This document shows positions 7,631-15,961 of a stretch of DNA of 64,000 nt, piece after piece. The translations under genes and the position numbers were made by a program. The notes beneath the pieces are model-generated. The model saw nothing but the letters and a program-made list of their open reading frames with translations. It made no database searches and had not been told where the DNA came from. Source of the DNA: CBDAMZ01 sp965197375 (GTDB taxonomy: Bacteria > Acidobacteriota > Vicinamibacteria > Vicinamibacterales > UBA8438); contig CBDAMZ010000006.1 in assembly GCA_965197375.1 (NCBI GenBank), forward strand, positions 62,001 through 126,000, written 5' to 3'. Every line of letters starts with the position of its first letter. Within the stretch, counting starts at the first letter, position 1.

Positions 7631-9010
7631 TCAGGCGAAGCCGAACAGCGGGGGAAACACGACGACGACCAGCGCCGCCCAGACGGAGTACACGGGCAGG
7701 TAGGCCATCTGCCAGCGCTCGAGCGCCGCGAACTCGCCCCGGCGGCGCAGGAATCGCGCGTACAGCCACGCCGACCACGCCAGGTTGACCAGCAGGACGA
7801 TGTTCTCGCCGAGCGCGGCCACGCGGTTGGGCGTGAAGCCGAACTCCGTGATGCGCGCGGCGATGGCCGCCAGCGCCAGCGCATCGACGAGCAGCGCGCT
7901 CACGACCAGCAGCACCTGGAGACGGTCGAACACGTCGGGCGGCCTCTCCGGATCGCGCGCCGAAACCGCATAGAGGAGCAGGCCCGTCACGAGCACCAGC
8001 AACAGGTCGAAGGCGATGAGGATGTCGCGCTCGACATCAATCGGGTTGCCCGTCCAGGCCATGGCGCCGAGGAACGCCAGCAGCAGGAGCGCGAACAGCG
8101 GGGCGAACACACGTGTCAGTACGGGCGCCATGTTCTCGATGACGCTCTGCTTGGACTCCACGAGCCACGAGCCGATGATGACGGCCCCCATCGCCCCGCA
8201 GGGGAGCAGCCAGGTGAACGCCAGCACCTCGGCGTCGACGTCGATAGCGGCAAAGATCATCGTCGTGAACCCGATGAGCACGCCCCCGCCAGCCGCGATC
8301 AGTGCGTAGTAGATGAACAACTCGCCCGAGAAGCGGACGAAGTCCATGCGTTCCGAGCCCGCCCACCAGCGGCCGGCAACATAAGCCACGCCGACGACTA
8401 GCCACAACGCGATCGGTAGGTGTAGGACAGAGAGCCACAACGTGTCGGCGTCGGCGGCGAATGGATAGGCGTTGACCACGACGGCCGCTGCCACGAAGGG
8501 CGCCGCGAGCCACCACGCCCCGGACGGCTGGAACCGTCGCTTCCACACGAAGTAGCCGGCAAGCGGCGGCAGCACGAAGAAGCTGAAGTTCCGCCAATAG
8601 AAGGCATCGAGCTCTTCGTCGGGATCCATGCCCAGACCGAACAGCACCGGCAGCTTGATGGCCACCGCGGCGACGACCGCCAACCCGAGCACAACGGCGA
8701 ACTCCCAGCGGGCGAGCCGGTCGGACGCGTCGTCGGGCTCGGGCGCGGCGACGAGTTGCTTCCACAGGCGCTCGGAGTGCTCGTAGGCGAACTCGCGCGA
8801 GATCGCGTCGAGATTCCCCATGCGCTTGACCGCCACGAGGAACGCTTCGTCGTCGGCTAGCCCGGCCTCGACGAGCGCCGCCACCTGATCGCGCAGGTGC
8901 GTTTCCAGCTCCTCGACGTCGGAGCCATGGATGGCCTGACGGCGGCGCAGGAACGCCCGCCACTGCGCGATCTGCGCCTTGAGCGCCTCCCCTCCCTGGA
9001 AGGTCGTCAC
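7631..9010 (-). CDS. HAAS/permease-prefix-domain multi-pass membrane protein
   Basis: The GTG at 9010 overlaps the PadR stop (GTGA), giving 459 aa; an in-frame ATG further upstream would run through the PadR gene and is rejected. Residues 1-80 form the soluble prefix domain (EALKAQIAQWRAFLRRRQAI, then ELETHLRDQVAALVEAGL) typical of HAAS proteins paired with PadR regulators. The rest is a series of about ten to twelve hydrophobic helices (for example VVLGLAVVAAVAIKLPVLFG). The family is thought to act as a membrane partner of PadR signalling; the ligand is unknown. Confidence 0.8.
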   Translation of the reverse strand: MTTFQGGEALKAQIAQWRAFLRRRQAIHGSDVEELETHLRDQVAALVEAGLADDEAFLVAVKRMGNLDAISREFAYEHSERLWKQLVAAPEPDDASDRLARWEFAVVLGLAVVAAVAIKLPVLFGLGMDPDEELDAFYWRNFSFFVLPPLAGYFVWKRRFQPSGAWWLAAPFVAAAVVVNAYPFAADADTLWLSVLHLPIALWLVVGVAYVAGRWWAGSERMDFVRFSGELFIYYALIAAGGGVLIGFTTMIFAAIDVDAEVLAFTWLLPCGAMGAVIIGSWLVESKQSVIENMAPVLTRVFAPLFALLLLAFLGAMAWTGNPIDVERDILIAFDLLLVLVTGLLLYAVSARDPERPPDVFDRLQVLLVVSALLVDALALAAIAARITEFGFTPNRVAALGENIVLLVNLAWSAWLYARFLRRRGEFAALERWQMAYLPVYSVWAALVVVVFPPLFGFA

Positions 9011-9345
9011 GTCAGGGAGACCTCCATCCAGATGCCTCGCAGCGTGGCATCGACCACCCGCCACTGCTTCTGCTGGGCCGCCAGGTGCGCTCGCCCCGGC
9101 CGGGTGATGCGGTAGTACTTCCGGCGCCGGCCCCTTTCCGACGTGCCCCACCGGGCGCTCACATAGCCGAGGCGCTCCAAGCGGTGCAGCACGGGATAGA
9201 GCATGCCGTCGGTCCACTGCAGGTGGCCGCCCGACAGTTCGCGCACGCGCTTGAGGATCGCGTAGCCGTAGCTGTCCTCGTCAGCCAGGATGGCTAACAC
9301 CAGCGGCGTGGCCGACGCCGCGACGAGGTCCTTGCCGACATCCAT
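9007..9345 (-). CDS. PadR-family transcriptional regulator
   Basis: A 112-aa winged-helix regulator: TPLVLAILADEDSYGYAILK, then GMLYPVLHRLERLGYV, then RRKYYRITRPGRAHL. These are the PadR hallmarks. The start is set at the ATG at 9345, because an in-frame ATG at 9384 lies inside the -35 box. An AAGGA lies directly in front. Translationally coupled to the downstream HAAS membrane gene, and probably represses its own operon, as PadR proteins usually do. Confidence 0.88.
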   Translation of the reverse strand: MDVGKDLVAASATPLVLAILADEDSYGYAILKRVRELSGGHLQWTDGMLYPVLHRLERLGYVSARWGTSERGRRRKYYRITRPGRAHLAAQQKQWRVVDATLRGIWMEVSLT

Positions 9346-9355
9346 TCCTTGCAGA

Positions 9356-9384
9356 CGTATACAGTGTGGTTCTATGTAAGTCAA
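9356..9384 (-). promoter_or_regulatory. Promoter of the PadR-HAAS operon
   Basis: On the minus strand TTGACT (9379-9384) and TATACG (9356-9361) are separated by 17 bases, a near-consensus sigma-70 promoter. The spacer contains ACATAGAACCACACTGTAT, in which an ACAT...TGTAT pattern could be a PadR site. The predicted start leaves a leader of only a few bases before the ATG. Confidence 0.65.
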
Positions 9385-9865
9385 CCATGCCCATCACGTA
9401 CGATCACGACCGTGGCGGTGACGTTCAGTGATGCGACGATCTGGGCTCCAGGCCCGTCCGAAGAACGAGACCCCGACCGCCGCGATTCCTCACGAGCATG
9501 CCGGCAGCCGCCGGTCCGGCGCGGGCCCATCCGGGTCTCGCTCATGCCGGCAACGTAACGCCAGCCTCCTCGATTAGCTCGCAGGTCCGAGTGAGCGGGT
9601 CCGTTCCGCGAAGGCGAGCGCCACGCTCTCGCAACGGCGGGCCACGTCACGGTGGCCGGTGAGAGCCTGCCCAAAAGGCGGGCAGACCCGGGCGGCGCGT
9701 CCTCGTTCATGGGAAGAACGTTTGAGCACACCGGCGATTTCATCGATTCCACCGGGAATGCCAGGGTACGAACGAACATCGAGTTTCAGGTGCTCACGGA
9801 ATCGAGGAGCGACGGCAGGATCCGGATCAAAGACGTGAATAGTTGTGTTCGGCGCAATGGCCTCC
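9385..9865. other. About 480 bases without a supported gene
   Basis: Several overlapping frames exist on both strands, but none gives a recognisable protein or a good ribosome site. The minus-strand frames continue from the IS6-like remnant beyond 9870, so part of this may be further decayed transposon or passenger sequence. Confidence 0.35.
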
Positions 9866-9867
9866 AG

Positions 9868-9975
9868 GAGGAGCGACCGGACCACGCGGCACAAGCACTG
9901 GTGGCGACCCCTGGATCGTGATGAAGAATTCGTCGAGGTGCCACGTGTCTCCGGGGCTGACCATGCCGCGGCGCT
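9868..9975 (-). pseudogene. Fragment of another IS6-family transposase
   Basis: On the minus strand the sequence encodes PGDTWHLDEFFITIQG, the first catalytic-Asp motif of IS6 transposases. After about one inserted base it continues in another frame as GRHQCLCRVV, where relatives have GRxxYLWRAVDQDG. Only some 35 residues survive. It is divergent from the intact IS6 copy in this window, so it is an older, separate insertion. Confidence 0.6.
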
Positions 9976-10039
9976 ACTATGCTCGACCTCAATGTGCCAA
10001 GATTGCGGCGAGTACCGGAAACTGGAGAGCGCCCGCCTT

Positions 10040-10843
10040 ATGAGTATTCTGCTTGAACGACTGAAGCCAACGGCGCGTCGCGGCAGCAAGCCACGATGTC
10101 ACTGGCTGACACACGGTCCCCACGATGCCGTCGCTGCAAGACTGGCGGATCTGGTGGCACCGTTCTCCAGCGTTGCCTCAAGTGATTACTGGATGCCGGA
10201 GGGGTTTGAACACACGGCCGAGGCGCAGTTTGGATACGCCGACCAGTTCTTGACGGCCGATCGCCGTGCTGCCCTCGCGCAGTGGTGGCTGGCCGTGCCG
10301 AGACGAGCCAATACGCCCAATTGGGATCTGGTCAGCACCTGCCAGGTGGCAGGCCAGAAACAGGGACTACTGCTCGTGGAAGCGAAGGCGCACGTCAGTG
10401 AACTCTCTGCGGCTGGAAAGACACTGACGAAACGTCCATCCGTGAACAGCGCACAGAACGACCAGCGTATTCGGGCGGCGATCGCCGAGGCGAACACGAG
10501 ACTCGGCGGTCAGGCTCAGGGTTGGCACCTCACCACCGACACCCACTACCAGATGTCCAACCGATTCGCCTGGGCCTGGAAGTTGGCGGATCTTGGTGTA
10601 CCCGTGGTCCTGGTGTATCTCGGGTTCCTGAACGCCGATGAAATGGGCTACGGGGCATTCCACTCTGGAGACGATTGGGACCGATGTCTGAGGGATCACG
10701 CCCAGGGCGTCGTGCCGGCTGCGGCTTGGAATCGACGGCTGGAGGTACGCGCAGGTTCCGGTGCCCTCGTTCCCTTGGTTCCCTTGATCCAAACCGCACA
10801 CATCTCCCTGACATGCTTGGAGGCCAGGCCGCATGACGACTGA
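10040..10843 (+). CDS. PD-(D/E)xK nuclease-like protein, 267 aa
   Basis: The frame is open further upstream, but that part is antisense to a transposase remnant; the ATG at 10040 (MSILLERLKPTARRG) is the sensible start. Asp96 (NWDLVST) followed by Glu114 and Lys116 (GLLLVEAKAH) at the end of a hydrophobic strand gives the spacing of a PD-(D/E)xK nuclease core. Relatives are usually hypothetical genes in phage-defence or restriction neighbourhoods. It faces a DNA-glycosylase-like gene that ends about 100 bases downstream on the other strand. A 61-codon frame starts four bases before its stop, but I do not support it as a gene. Confidence 0.6.
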   Translation: MSILLERLKPTARRGSKPRCHWLTHGPHDAVAARLADLVAPFSSVASSDYWMPEGFEHTAEAQFGYADQFLTADRRAALAQWWLAVPRRANTPNWDLVSTCQVAGQKQGLLLVEAKAHVSELSAAGKTLTKRPSVNSAQNDQRIRAAIAEANTRLGGQAQGWHLTTDTHYQMSNRFAWAWKLADLGVPVVLVYLGFLNADEMGYGAFHSGDDWDRCLRDHAQGVVPAAAWNRRLEVRAGSGALVPLVPLIQTAHISLTCLEARPHDD

Positions 10844-10944
10844 CGCCAGCGAGCAACGCCTAGTGCACCTGATCTGTGCCGCGATGACTGTGGGTCGTGT
10901 CTCTCTGCGTCAGCGGCGGTGGAGATCCACACCTTACGGGCTCG

Positions 10945-11676
10945 TCACTGAGTTTTGGAACGCCCTTTCAGGGCCGCAAAGATTGCCCGCTCTACATCCA
11001 AGGGCCGCAGTGTCCTGACGCGTCCGGCGCGATTCGTCTTTTCCGCGAGTGCGTGAAGGGCATTGCACCATATGTTGTAGCGCTTCTGAATCGTTGGCGA
11101 CGATGTTGCCCCGACCCCCTGTTTGCATTCTTCAAACATGTCGCTTCGATGAAGCACGGGATGCTCTGCGAGGCCTCGCATGATCTGAGCGTCATAGACG
11201 CCCGCATTCCCCTGCGCCAGAAAAGCTACGACTTTCGATGCGAACGGAGTTTGGCCCAATTGCGGTAAGTGCCCAATATGTCCAAGCGCCGCACCGTAGC
11301 GTCGCTGCCTGATAGATGCGCGTGCAGCGTTGACCCGTTGTTTCGCCTCATGGCGATTTACTGGAGGGGTTTTTCCACGTCCGCGTAGGAACCAACGAAC
11401 CGTATTGCGAGCATAGCCGTCGCTGAATGTTGCGTAACCCCAATAGATTACGGAGGCGAGTCCCGCGAGGTTCATAGCCGCAGATGCGTGATGCAGGAGT
11501 TCTTGATGGTGTACGCCCAGCGCTGACTTGGTCGTTTCACGCGTGGACACAAAGGTGCCAAACAAACCATCACCGAAAGCGAGTGCGGAATCGCCATCTG
11601 GTCCAACGTCAATGCGCAAAGCGGGGTAGTCATACTCATTTGTGTGTTCGACGATGAGTCGACAGAGCGTGTCCAC
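10945..11676 (-). CDS. OGG-fold (8-oxoguanine glycosylase-like) HhH protein
   Basis: The C-terminal two-thirds resembles bacterial proteins annotated as OGG-fold glycosylases: GYATFSDGYARNTVRWFL, then a helix-hairpin-helix-like stretch LPQLGQTPFASKVVAFL with a conserved Lys, followed by GVYDAQIM with an Asp at about the OGG/AGOG catalytic spacing. OGG enzymes remove oxidised guanine; this subfamily is mostly seen near restriction or defence genes and its substrate is unknown. The start is uncertain: I chose the GTG at 11676 (243 aa), since the frame above it runs into the autotransporter remnant. The catalytic assignment is inference. Confidence 0.55.
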   Translation of the reverse strand: MDTLCRLIVEHTNEYDYPALRIDVGPDGDSALAFGDGLFGTFVSTRETTKSALGVHHQELLHHASAAMNLAGLASVIYWGYATFSDGYARNTVRWFLRGRGKTPPVNRHEAKQRVNAARASIRQRRYGAALGHIGHLPQLGQTPFASKVVAFLAQGNAGVYDAQIMRGLAEHPVLHRSDMFEECKQGVGATSSPTIQKRYNIWCNALHALAEKTNRAGRVRTLRPLDVERAIFAALKGRSKTQ

Positions 11677-11722
11677 GAACTCTAGTCTATTCGTGGGGGG
11701 ATGTCCCTTGTGTGCTTGACAT

Positions 11723-12030
11723 TTAGCCGCGGCTCGGTGCTCTACCCGCCGACTCGCTGATCGGCGCCGGCGATCTCGTGCCACTGACGCGCGGGCGCTC
11801 CCGCCGCTCAGCCCTGCCGCTGAGCTCGACCGTCGGATCCGCCCCGCCGAGGACGCCGAGGCGGTAGCCCAACCGGATACGCCCACTCGTACTCGGAGAT
11901 CCAGACGCCGACCCGCAGCCTTCCGACGAAGCGGCGCCGGACCGGCAGCCCGTAACTCCGCAGATGTCCGCCGCGGTGGGTCCTCTGGGCGCTACGGCCG
12001 GGGCCGCCGGCGGACTGTCTGGTGGCGCCC
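11723..12030 (-). pseudogene. Second autotransporter beta-barrel remnant
   Basis: On the minus strand two frames join to give HLRSYGLPVRRRFVGRLRVG, then EYEWAY, then after a one-base shift IRLGYRLGVLGGADPTVELS, and a stop at 11723-11725. This lines up with the barrel end of the remnant at 5.4 kb (GYGLPIGSRFVGTPRAGVRT, SEYGRDYRIGYGVGVLEQG). Only the last 80 or so residues remain. It is a different copy, being diverged at most positions. Confidence 0.6.
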
Positions 12031-12224
12031 TTAGGCCGGGCCACGATGGTCACGCTGGCGGAGGGACAGTCTCGTGCCTGGCACTCGGCTCGAGGCGGAG
12101 GTTGGCTCAGGATCAGCCGGTCGCGAGATGCCCATCACGTAGGTGCCGCTCGAAGGCCCACGCATCGTGGAGAGCCTGGAACGCCCGGGGAGAGCGGAGC
12201 CTCTTGTGGGGGGGGTTGCTGGAT

Positions 12225-12421
12225 CGCCTCGGTTCCAAGGCAAGGTGGAGCGGTCGCATCGGACCGACACGCAAGCGTTCTATCAGCTACTGACGTACAC
12301 GGGTGACGTCGATCTCAGTGAGAAGCTGGTCGAATGGGAGAACTTCTACAACGACCAACGCCCGCACGGAGCGTTCCAGGGCAAAACACCCTCCGAAGCG
12401 CTCCGCGAGAAGCTCGGATGA
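12225..12421 (+). pseudogene. C-terminal fragment of an IS481-family transposase
   Basis: The frame encodes FQGKVERSHRTDTQAFYQLL, then LVEWENFYNDQRPHGAFQGK, then TPSEALREKLG and a stop. This is the integrase-core end of IS481-type transposases, with the catalytic Glu in KVERSHRT. The DD part and the N-terminal HTH are missing upstream, and I see no terminal repeats. Confidence 0.75.
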
Positions 12422-12585
12422 GCGACATTGTCACTGTCCAGCCAGGTCGTATACATCACAATGGCAAGGACATCGGCGTTCGTCGTGCCCAGAGGATCGG
12501 CGAGCGGGAGGCAGAATTGGTGAGCTGTGAGCTGCGACCGTGATCGAAGCAACCAGTAGGTTGCGTCAGGGCAGGGAGGGCGCTC

Positions 12586-13246
12586 GTGGATATCGTCTGG
12601 GATGGAATTACTCGGGCGGGGGCGTTGCACAACGATGCGACCCAGAACCGCCACGCCCTCGCCGATGCGGCCAAGAGCTATAACTGGCCACGCGTGTTCG
12701 ACCTTCTTTCTGAGGACGAAGAGCTGGTCAACACCGTTCGACCCGATGGGGTGTCCTGGTATGCTCCACTGCATCAGGCCTGCGCACGGTGGTGCTCCTA
12801 TCGAGGTCGCCCAGCGCCTGATCGGAATGCGAGCGTTCCGAACGCTCCAGAACGCTCGCGGCGAGCGGCCGGTCGATGTGGCCGAGCGGCAGGGGCACAG
12901 GCACTTGCTCGATGTGTTGGCCCCGCAGTACAAGCACCACGTTCCCATAGGCGTGCTCCTCAAGGTGCAAGTCCACTTCCACCAAGTTATCCGCGGCCGT
13001 GTCGATGATCTGGTGAAGAAGCAGTCGCTACGGCTCCCGGAGTTAGAGCCGTTGCTTGAGTTGGACCGGCCGCGCATGTGGTTCCAGGTGCCCGGCATGT
13101 ACGGCGGGTTCAATTACTGGCTAGAGACGACGCGGGGTCGGGTCAAGCTGGTCTCGGAAAGCTGGTGCCGTGTCGCCGACGGGTCCGGTCAGCGGCACGA
13201 GGTTACGTCAGCGGGCAACCAGCTCGTCGAGGAGGGGTTCGTGTAG
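12586..13246 (+). pseudogene. Ankyrin-repeat protein gene with a one-base insertion
   Basis: A GTG at 12586 with GGGAGGG about six bases ahead starts an ankyrin-like N-terminus (ALADAAKSYNWPRVFDLLSE, then GVSWYAPLHQA). At 12781 an extra T shifts the frame; ignoring it, the protein continues as AHGGAPIEVAQRLIGMRA, RTLQNARGERPVDVAERQGH, a non-ankyrin C-terminal half, and a stop at 13246. About 219 residues would result. Relatives are small ankyrin proteins of unknown role. A sequencing error could also explain the single-base break. Confidence 0.6.
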
Positions 13247-13320
13247 CGAAAGGGCCGGTTGTGTTCCCGCTGCTGACGTGGCGGAAGGCACCGACAACGA
13301 TTGCGATAGGCACGAGTGTC

Positions 13321-14328
13321 TCACGCGAAATCGCCGGCCAACCGATCCAGGGCTGGCGCGGGCGCTCCATAGCTCACAAGACGGACGTCAAGATTCACCT
13401 CCTCGACCATCTGGAGAGCGCGCCGTATGGCTCTATGAATCCACGCGTGTTCATTGCCAAAGGCACCGCCGCCCAGTTCCGTGAGGAACACGATGTTCGA
13501 GGCATGGCGAGACGCGTTGATGACGGTGGCCCACAGGGTGGCTTCGTAGGCACCTTCGAGGACGAGCGCTGCAAAGGACGTCCAGCGATGGGTGTGGATG
13601 TTCGTGTGGCTCACCGGGAGGGCAGAGCAGAATGCCTGCGACACGAGGAGGTTGTCTCTCTTAGTGCCTGTGACCTGCACGCGCCAGTGAAGGCCCACGC
13701 GCAAGAGGTCGCGGAGCGAGTCGCGCTCCGGGGCGGCACGATCCTTGAGTATCCGACTGATCGCGGCCAGTCCCTCTGCCGTGCAGAGCGCGTACCCGTT
13801 GCGCATCGTCCACAGCGTGCCGCTCCGGTTCCCGAGCGCGGTGCCGAGATCGCTCAAACAGTCAATCTGTCGGTCTCGCGTCTGACCGGCGTGGCCATCA
13901 ACCGGCGCGCAGTAGTTCCGGTAGATGGTGGCAGGCCCCGCAGCGAGCGCGCACGCGGGACCCTGGGTGCGGTCATACACGTAGCGGGTCACCCCATCTT
14001 CCGGCGTGACGTCGGGTCCGACCATTTCAAGCAGGTTGAACTGCGACGCGACCTGGAACAGGGCGTTCTTCGTGGTTGATTCACGATGCAGACGGCCCAC
14101 GTCACCGACGACGGTCGACACGCGAAGCCTCCCGGGGAGTTGGCGAACCATGCTTGCGGCGTGGTGACGTAACTCTCCCAATGACGGTGTCTCCAGTTCT
14201 CCTATGGCATGCGTACGACCGTTAACTCTGGAACGAAGCGTTTCGCCGACGATCTCGAGGTTCCTTTTCGTTTCCTGGTAGGAACCTTCGGGAAAACCCA
14301 TCAACTTTTCGAACCAGCTGGCCGTCAT
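13321..14328 (-). CDS. Conserved protein with macro-domain-like motifs, 335 aa
   Basis: An intact frame from the ATG at 14328. Three stretches look conserved: ASQFNLLEMVGPDVTPEDGV, then YDRTQGPACALAAGPATIYR, and near the end IVFLTELGGGAFGNEHAWI. The last resembles the phosphate-binding loop of macro domains and PARG-like (DUF2263) hydrolases, and the first the N-rich ADP-ribose loop. I therefore suspect an ADP-ribose-binding or hydrolysing protein, but the fold assignment is inference. It lies among other accessory genes next to an XRE regulator block. Confidence 0.55.
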   Translation of the reverse strand: MTASWFEKLMGFPEGSYQETKRNLEIVGETLRSRVNGRTHAIGELETPSLGELRHHAASMVRQLPGRLRVSTVVGDVGRLHRESTTKNALFQVASQFNLLEMVGPDVTPEDGVTRYVYDRTQGPACALAAGPATIYRNYCAPVDGHAGQTRDRQIDCLSDLGTALGNRSGTLWTMRNGYALCTAEGLAAISRILKDRAAPERDSLRDLLRVGLHWRVQVTGTKRDNLLVSQAFCSALPVSHTNIHTHRWTSFAALVLEGAYEATLWATVINASRHASNIVFLTELGGGAFGNEHAWIHRAIRRALQMVEEVNLDVRLVSYGAPAPALDRLAGDFA

Positions 14329-14428
14329 GTGCAGAGAGAGACTCTACGCGCTGCGACGTGTCCTGCGTAGAGAGTCGACACCGACCATCTGTCTCGCCCC
14401 CGTTGGTACAGTCGCGTTCCCGTCACCC

Positions 14429-14700
14429 CTAATAGAAATGCGAAAGGATCACACAGTCGTTCGACCCGAAATGGATGCGGCGGACGACGGACTCGGCCAC
14501 GTCCACGGAACACGATGTCCCGCGAGATGCGGACAGCGTGGCCACGGCGCCGGAGCGTCGCTCCTGGATGAGCGCCTCGCCGGTACATCGGTCCGACGCC
14601 AGCCACCACACACCGTGCGTGAGAGACCAAGGCCCTCTGCCCGGATGGTCACCGGCCTGTCGTCCGCGACACCCCAGTCAAGCGACTCGCCGACGCACAT
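14429..14700 (-). pseudogene. Frameshifted small gene of unknown function
   Basis: Minus-strand reading gives MCVGESLDWGVADDRPVTIR, AEGLGLS, then after a slip in a CTCTC repeat near 14615 THGVWWLASDRCTGEALIQE, RRSGAVATL and on to a stop at 14429 (end FGSNDCVILSHFY). The two pieces look like one protein of about 90 residues. I do not recognise it. It lies between the XRE gene and the macro-domain-like gene and could have been a partner of either. Confidence 0.35.
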
Positions 14701-14952
14701 GATCCAGAGCGTGGATGCGTCGGCTTCACAGACACGTCACCGCTCGTGCGCCCATCGGGTCGCCGTCCCCGGGTCTCGTCCGCTCGCGCGATACGACGCC
14801 GCCCGTGCCGCCCACGCTCTCGCGTGGCCCCACGCACACCGTGCGGGTGCGGCGGCACCGACATCGATACGACGCCAGGGACTCCGGGGCGGCGACCGCG
14901 CACCCTCGGCACAGGTGTATGTCGATCTCGCTGATGTCGAACGAGCCCTCGA

Positions 14953-15240
14953 TCACCGACGTGCTCGGTGCGAGGAACGCACACCCGTGGCCACGGTGGG
15001 TGAACGCTTCCGACGTGCTCGCGGCGCAACAATCCCTGCGAAGAGAGCCGACAAGCTCACCCCGAGGCCGCGTGACACGCGGGTCAGCGTGCTGAGCTTC
15101 AGGTCGTACTGGGCCCGCTCGATGCCGCTGATGTGGGTCCAGTGCAGATCGGCGCGTTCGCCCAGCTGCTCTTGGGACAGACCCTGAGCGGTTCTGAGCT
15201 TGCGCACCTGCTGCCCGAGCGCCCGACGCACGCCGTCCAC
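14953..15240 (-). CDS. XRE-family helix-turn-helix regulator
   Basis: A 95-aa protein from the GTG at 15240: QQVRKLRTAQGLSQEQLGER, ADLHWTHISGIERAQYDLKL, STLTRVSRGLGVSLSALFAG is a textbook lambda-Cro/HipB-type HTH. The Arg-rich tail after that is unlike relatives and may be frame-shifted or spurious. It is divergent from the nuclease-like gene at 15305, with a palindrome between them that it may bind. Confidence 0.8.
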   Translation of the reverse strand: MDGVRRALGQQVRKLRTAQGLSQEQLGERADLHWTHISGIERAQYDLKLSTLTRVSRGLGVSLSALFAGIVAPRARRKRSPTVATGVRSSHRARR

Positions 15241-15275
15241 GACTGAGCATCGTGGAGGGAACGGCTGGACCAGAC

Positions 15276-15293
15276 CATAGAACGTATTCTATG
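15276..15293. promoter_or_regulatory. Palindromic operator between the XRE gene and the divergent nuclease-like gene
   Basis: A perfect inverted repeat: CATAGAA at 15276-15282, four bases CGTA, and TTCTATG at 15287-15293. It lies 36 bases before the XRE start and 12 bases before the ATG of the divergent gene. Size and symmetry fit an XRE dimer site controlling both genes. Confidence 0.5.
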
Positions 15294-15304
15294 CTCCGAC
15301 CCGT

Positions 15305-15961
15305 ATGGCCACCGGCCGGTAGGTCCAACTCACGAAGCAAGTCGGCGAGTACTGGGTCGCCGCCGAGCTGTCGCGACGGGGGCTGCTGACCGCCACGTTC
15401 GCCGGAAACGTGCCCGACTACGACATCGTGGCGGCGGGAGGTTGTGGGCAGACGGCGCTCGTCCAAGTCAAGGCGATCGCCGGACCCTCATGGCAGTTCG
15501 ACATCCGGACATTTGCGGACGTGCGCTGCCAGGCCGGAGCGCAGACGATGGGGCAACCGACTCCCGCTCTAGCCGGCGACCTCATCTGCGTGTGCGTTCG
15601 ACTCCACAGGTACGGAACGGACCGCTTCTACGTGCTCCGCTGGTTGGAACTCCAGCGCGTGCTCATTAACGGCTACCGGGGCTACCTGGAGCGCCACGGT
15701 GGTCGGCGACCCAAGCGGGCCGACTCCTTCCACACGGCGCTCCGGGAAACGCACATCGAGCCCTTCCTGGACAACTGGCCGCTCTTCGACGCGTTCACGG
15801 AGGTCTCGAAGACGGATCCTGGTGCGCCAGGCGGCCCCAGCGCGCCCCACCAGCCGCCGCCGGTGCCGGCCCGCGACTGGGCGGGTTCCTCAACGATGAC
15901 GCGCCGGTGGCTTCTCACGGACCCGATGGCTCGATCCCATCCTTGGCCGCGAGACCGTTGA
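15305..15961 (+). pseudogene. PD-(D/E)xK nuclease-like gene broken by an amber codon
   Basis: From the ATG at 15305 the sequence reads MATGR, then TAG at 15320-15322, then VQLTKQVGEYWVAAELSRRG and on to AGNVPDYDIVAAG and ALVQVKAIAGPSWQFDIRTF. Relatives I know start MATG(R/K)xxQLTKQ(I/V)GEYxVAAEL, so the stop replaces one codon (CAG to TAG would do it). The Asp of PDYD and the QVK strand match a PD-(D/E)xK-type core, with Gln in the E position as in some family members. A GTG at 15410 would give a product lacking the first conserved helix. Probably inactive. Confidence 0.6.
15925..15950 (+). other. tRNA T-arm-like sequence, possible attachment remnant
   Basis: GATGG and CCATC form a perfect five-base stem around CTCGATC (15930-15936), the shape of a tRNA T-arm, followed by CTTGGCC as an acceptor-like strand. 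No matching 5' half of a tRNA is found upstream. With a recombinase gene 600 bases away this could be an attachment-site remnant, but the evidence is thin. Confidence 0.22.

Noticed and set aside
9845..10039. N-terminal extension of the nuclease-like frame at 10040
   Set aside because: It is antisense to an IS6 transposase fragment and has no ribosome site; the ATG at 10040 is a better start.
10833..11018. 61-codon frame overlapping the end of the nuclease-like gene
   Set aside because: It runs antisense into the coding end of the glycosylase-like gene and its sequence turns low-complexity; overlap by four bases alone is not enough.
13078..14079. 333-codon plus-strand frame
   Set aside because: Antisense to the intact macro-domain-like gene, which has the better protein-like sequence.
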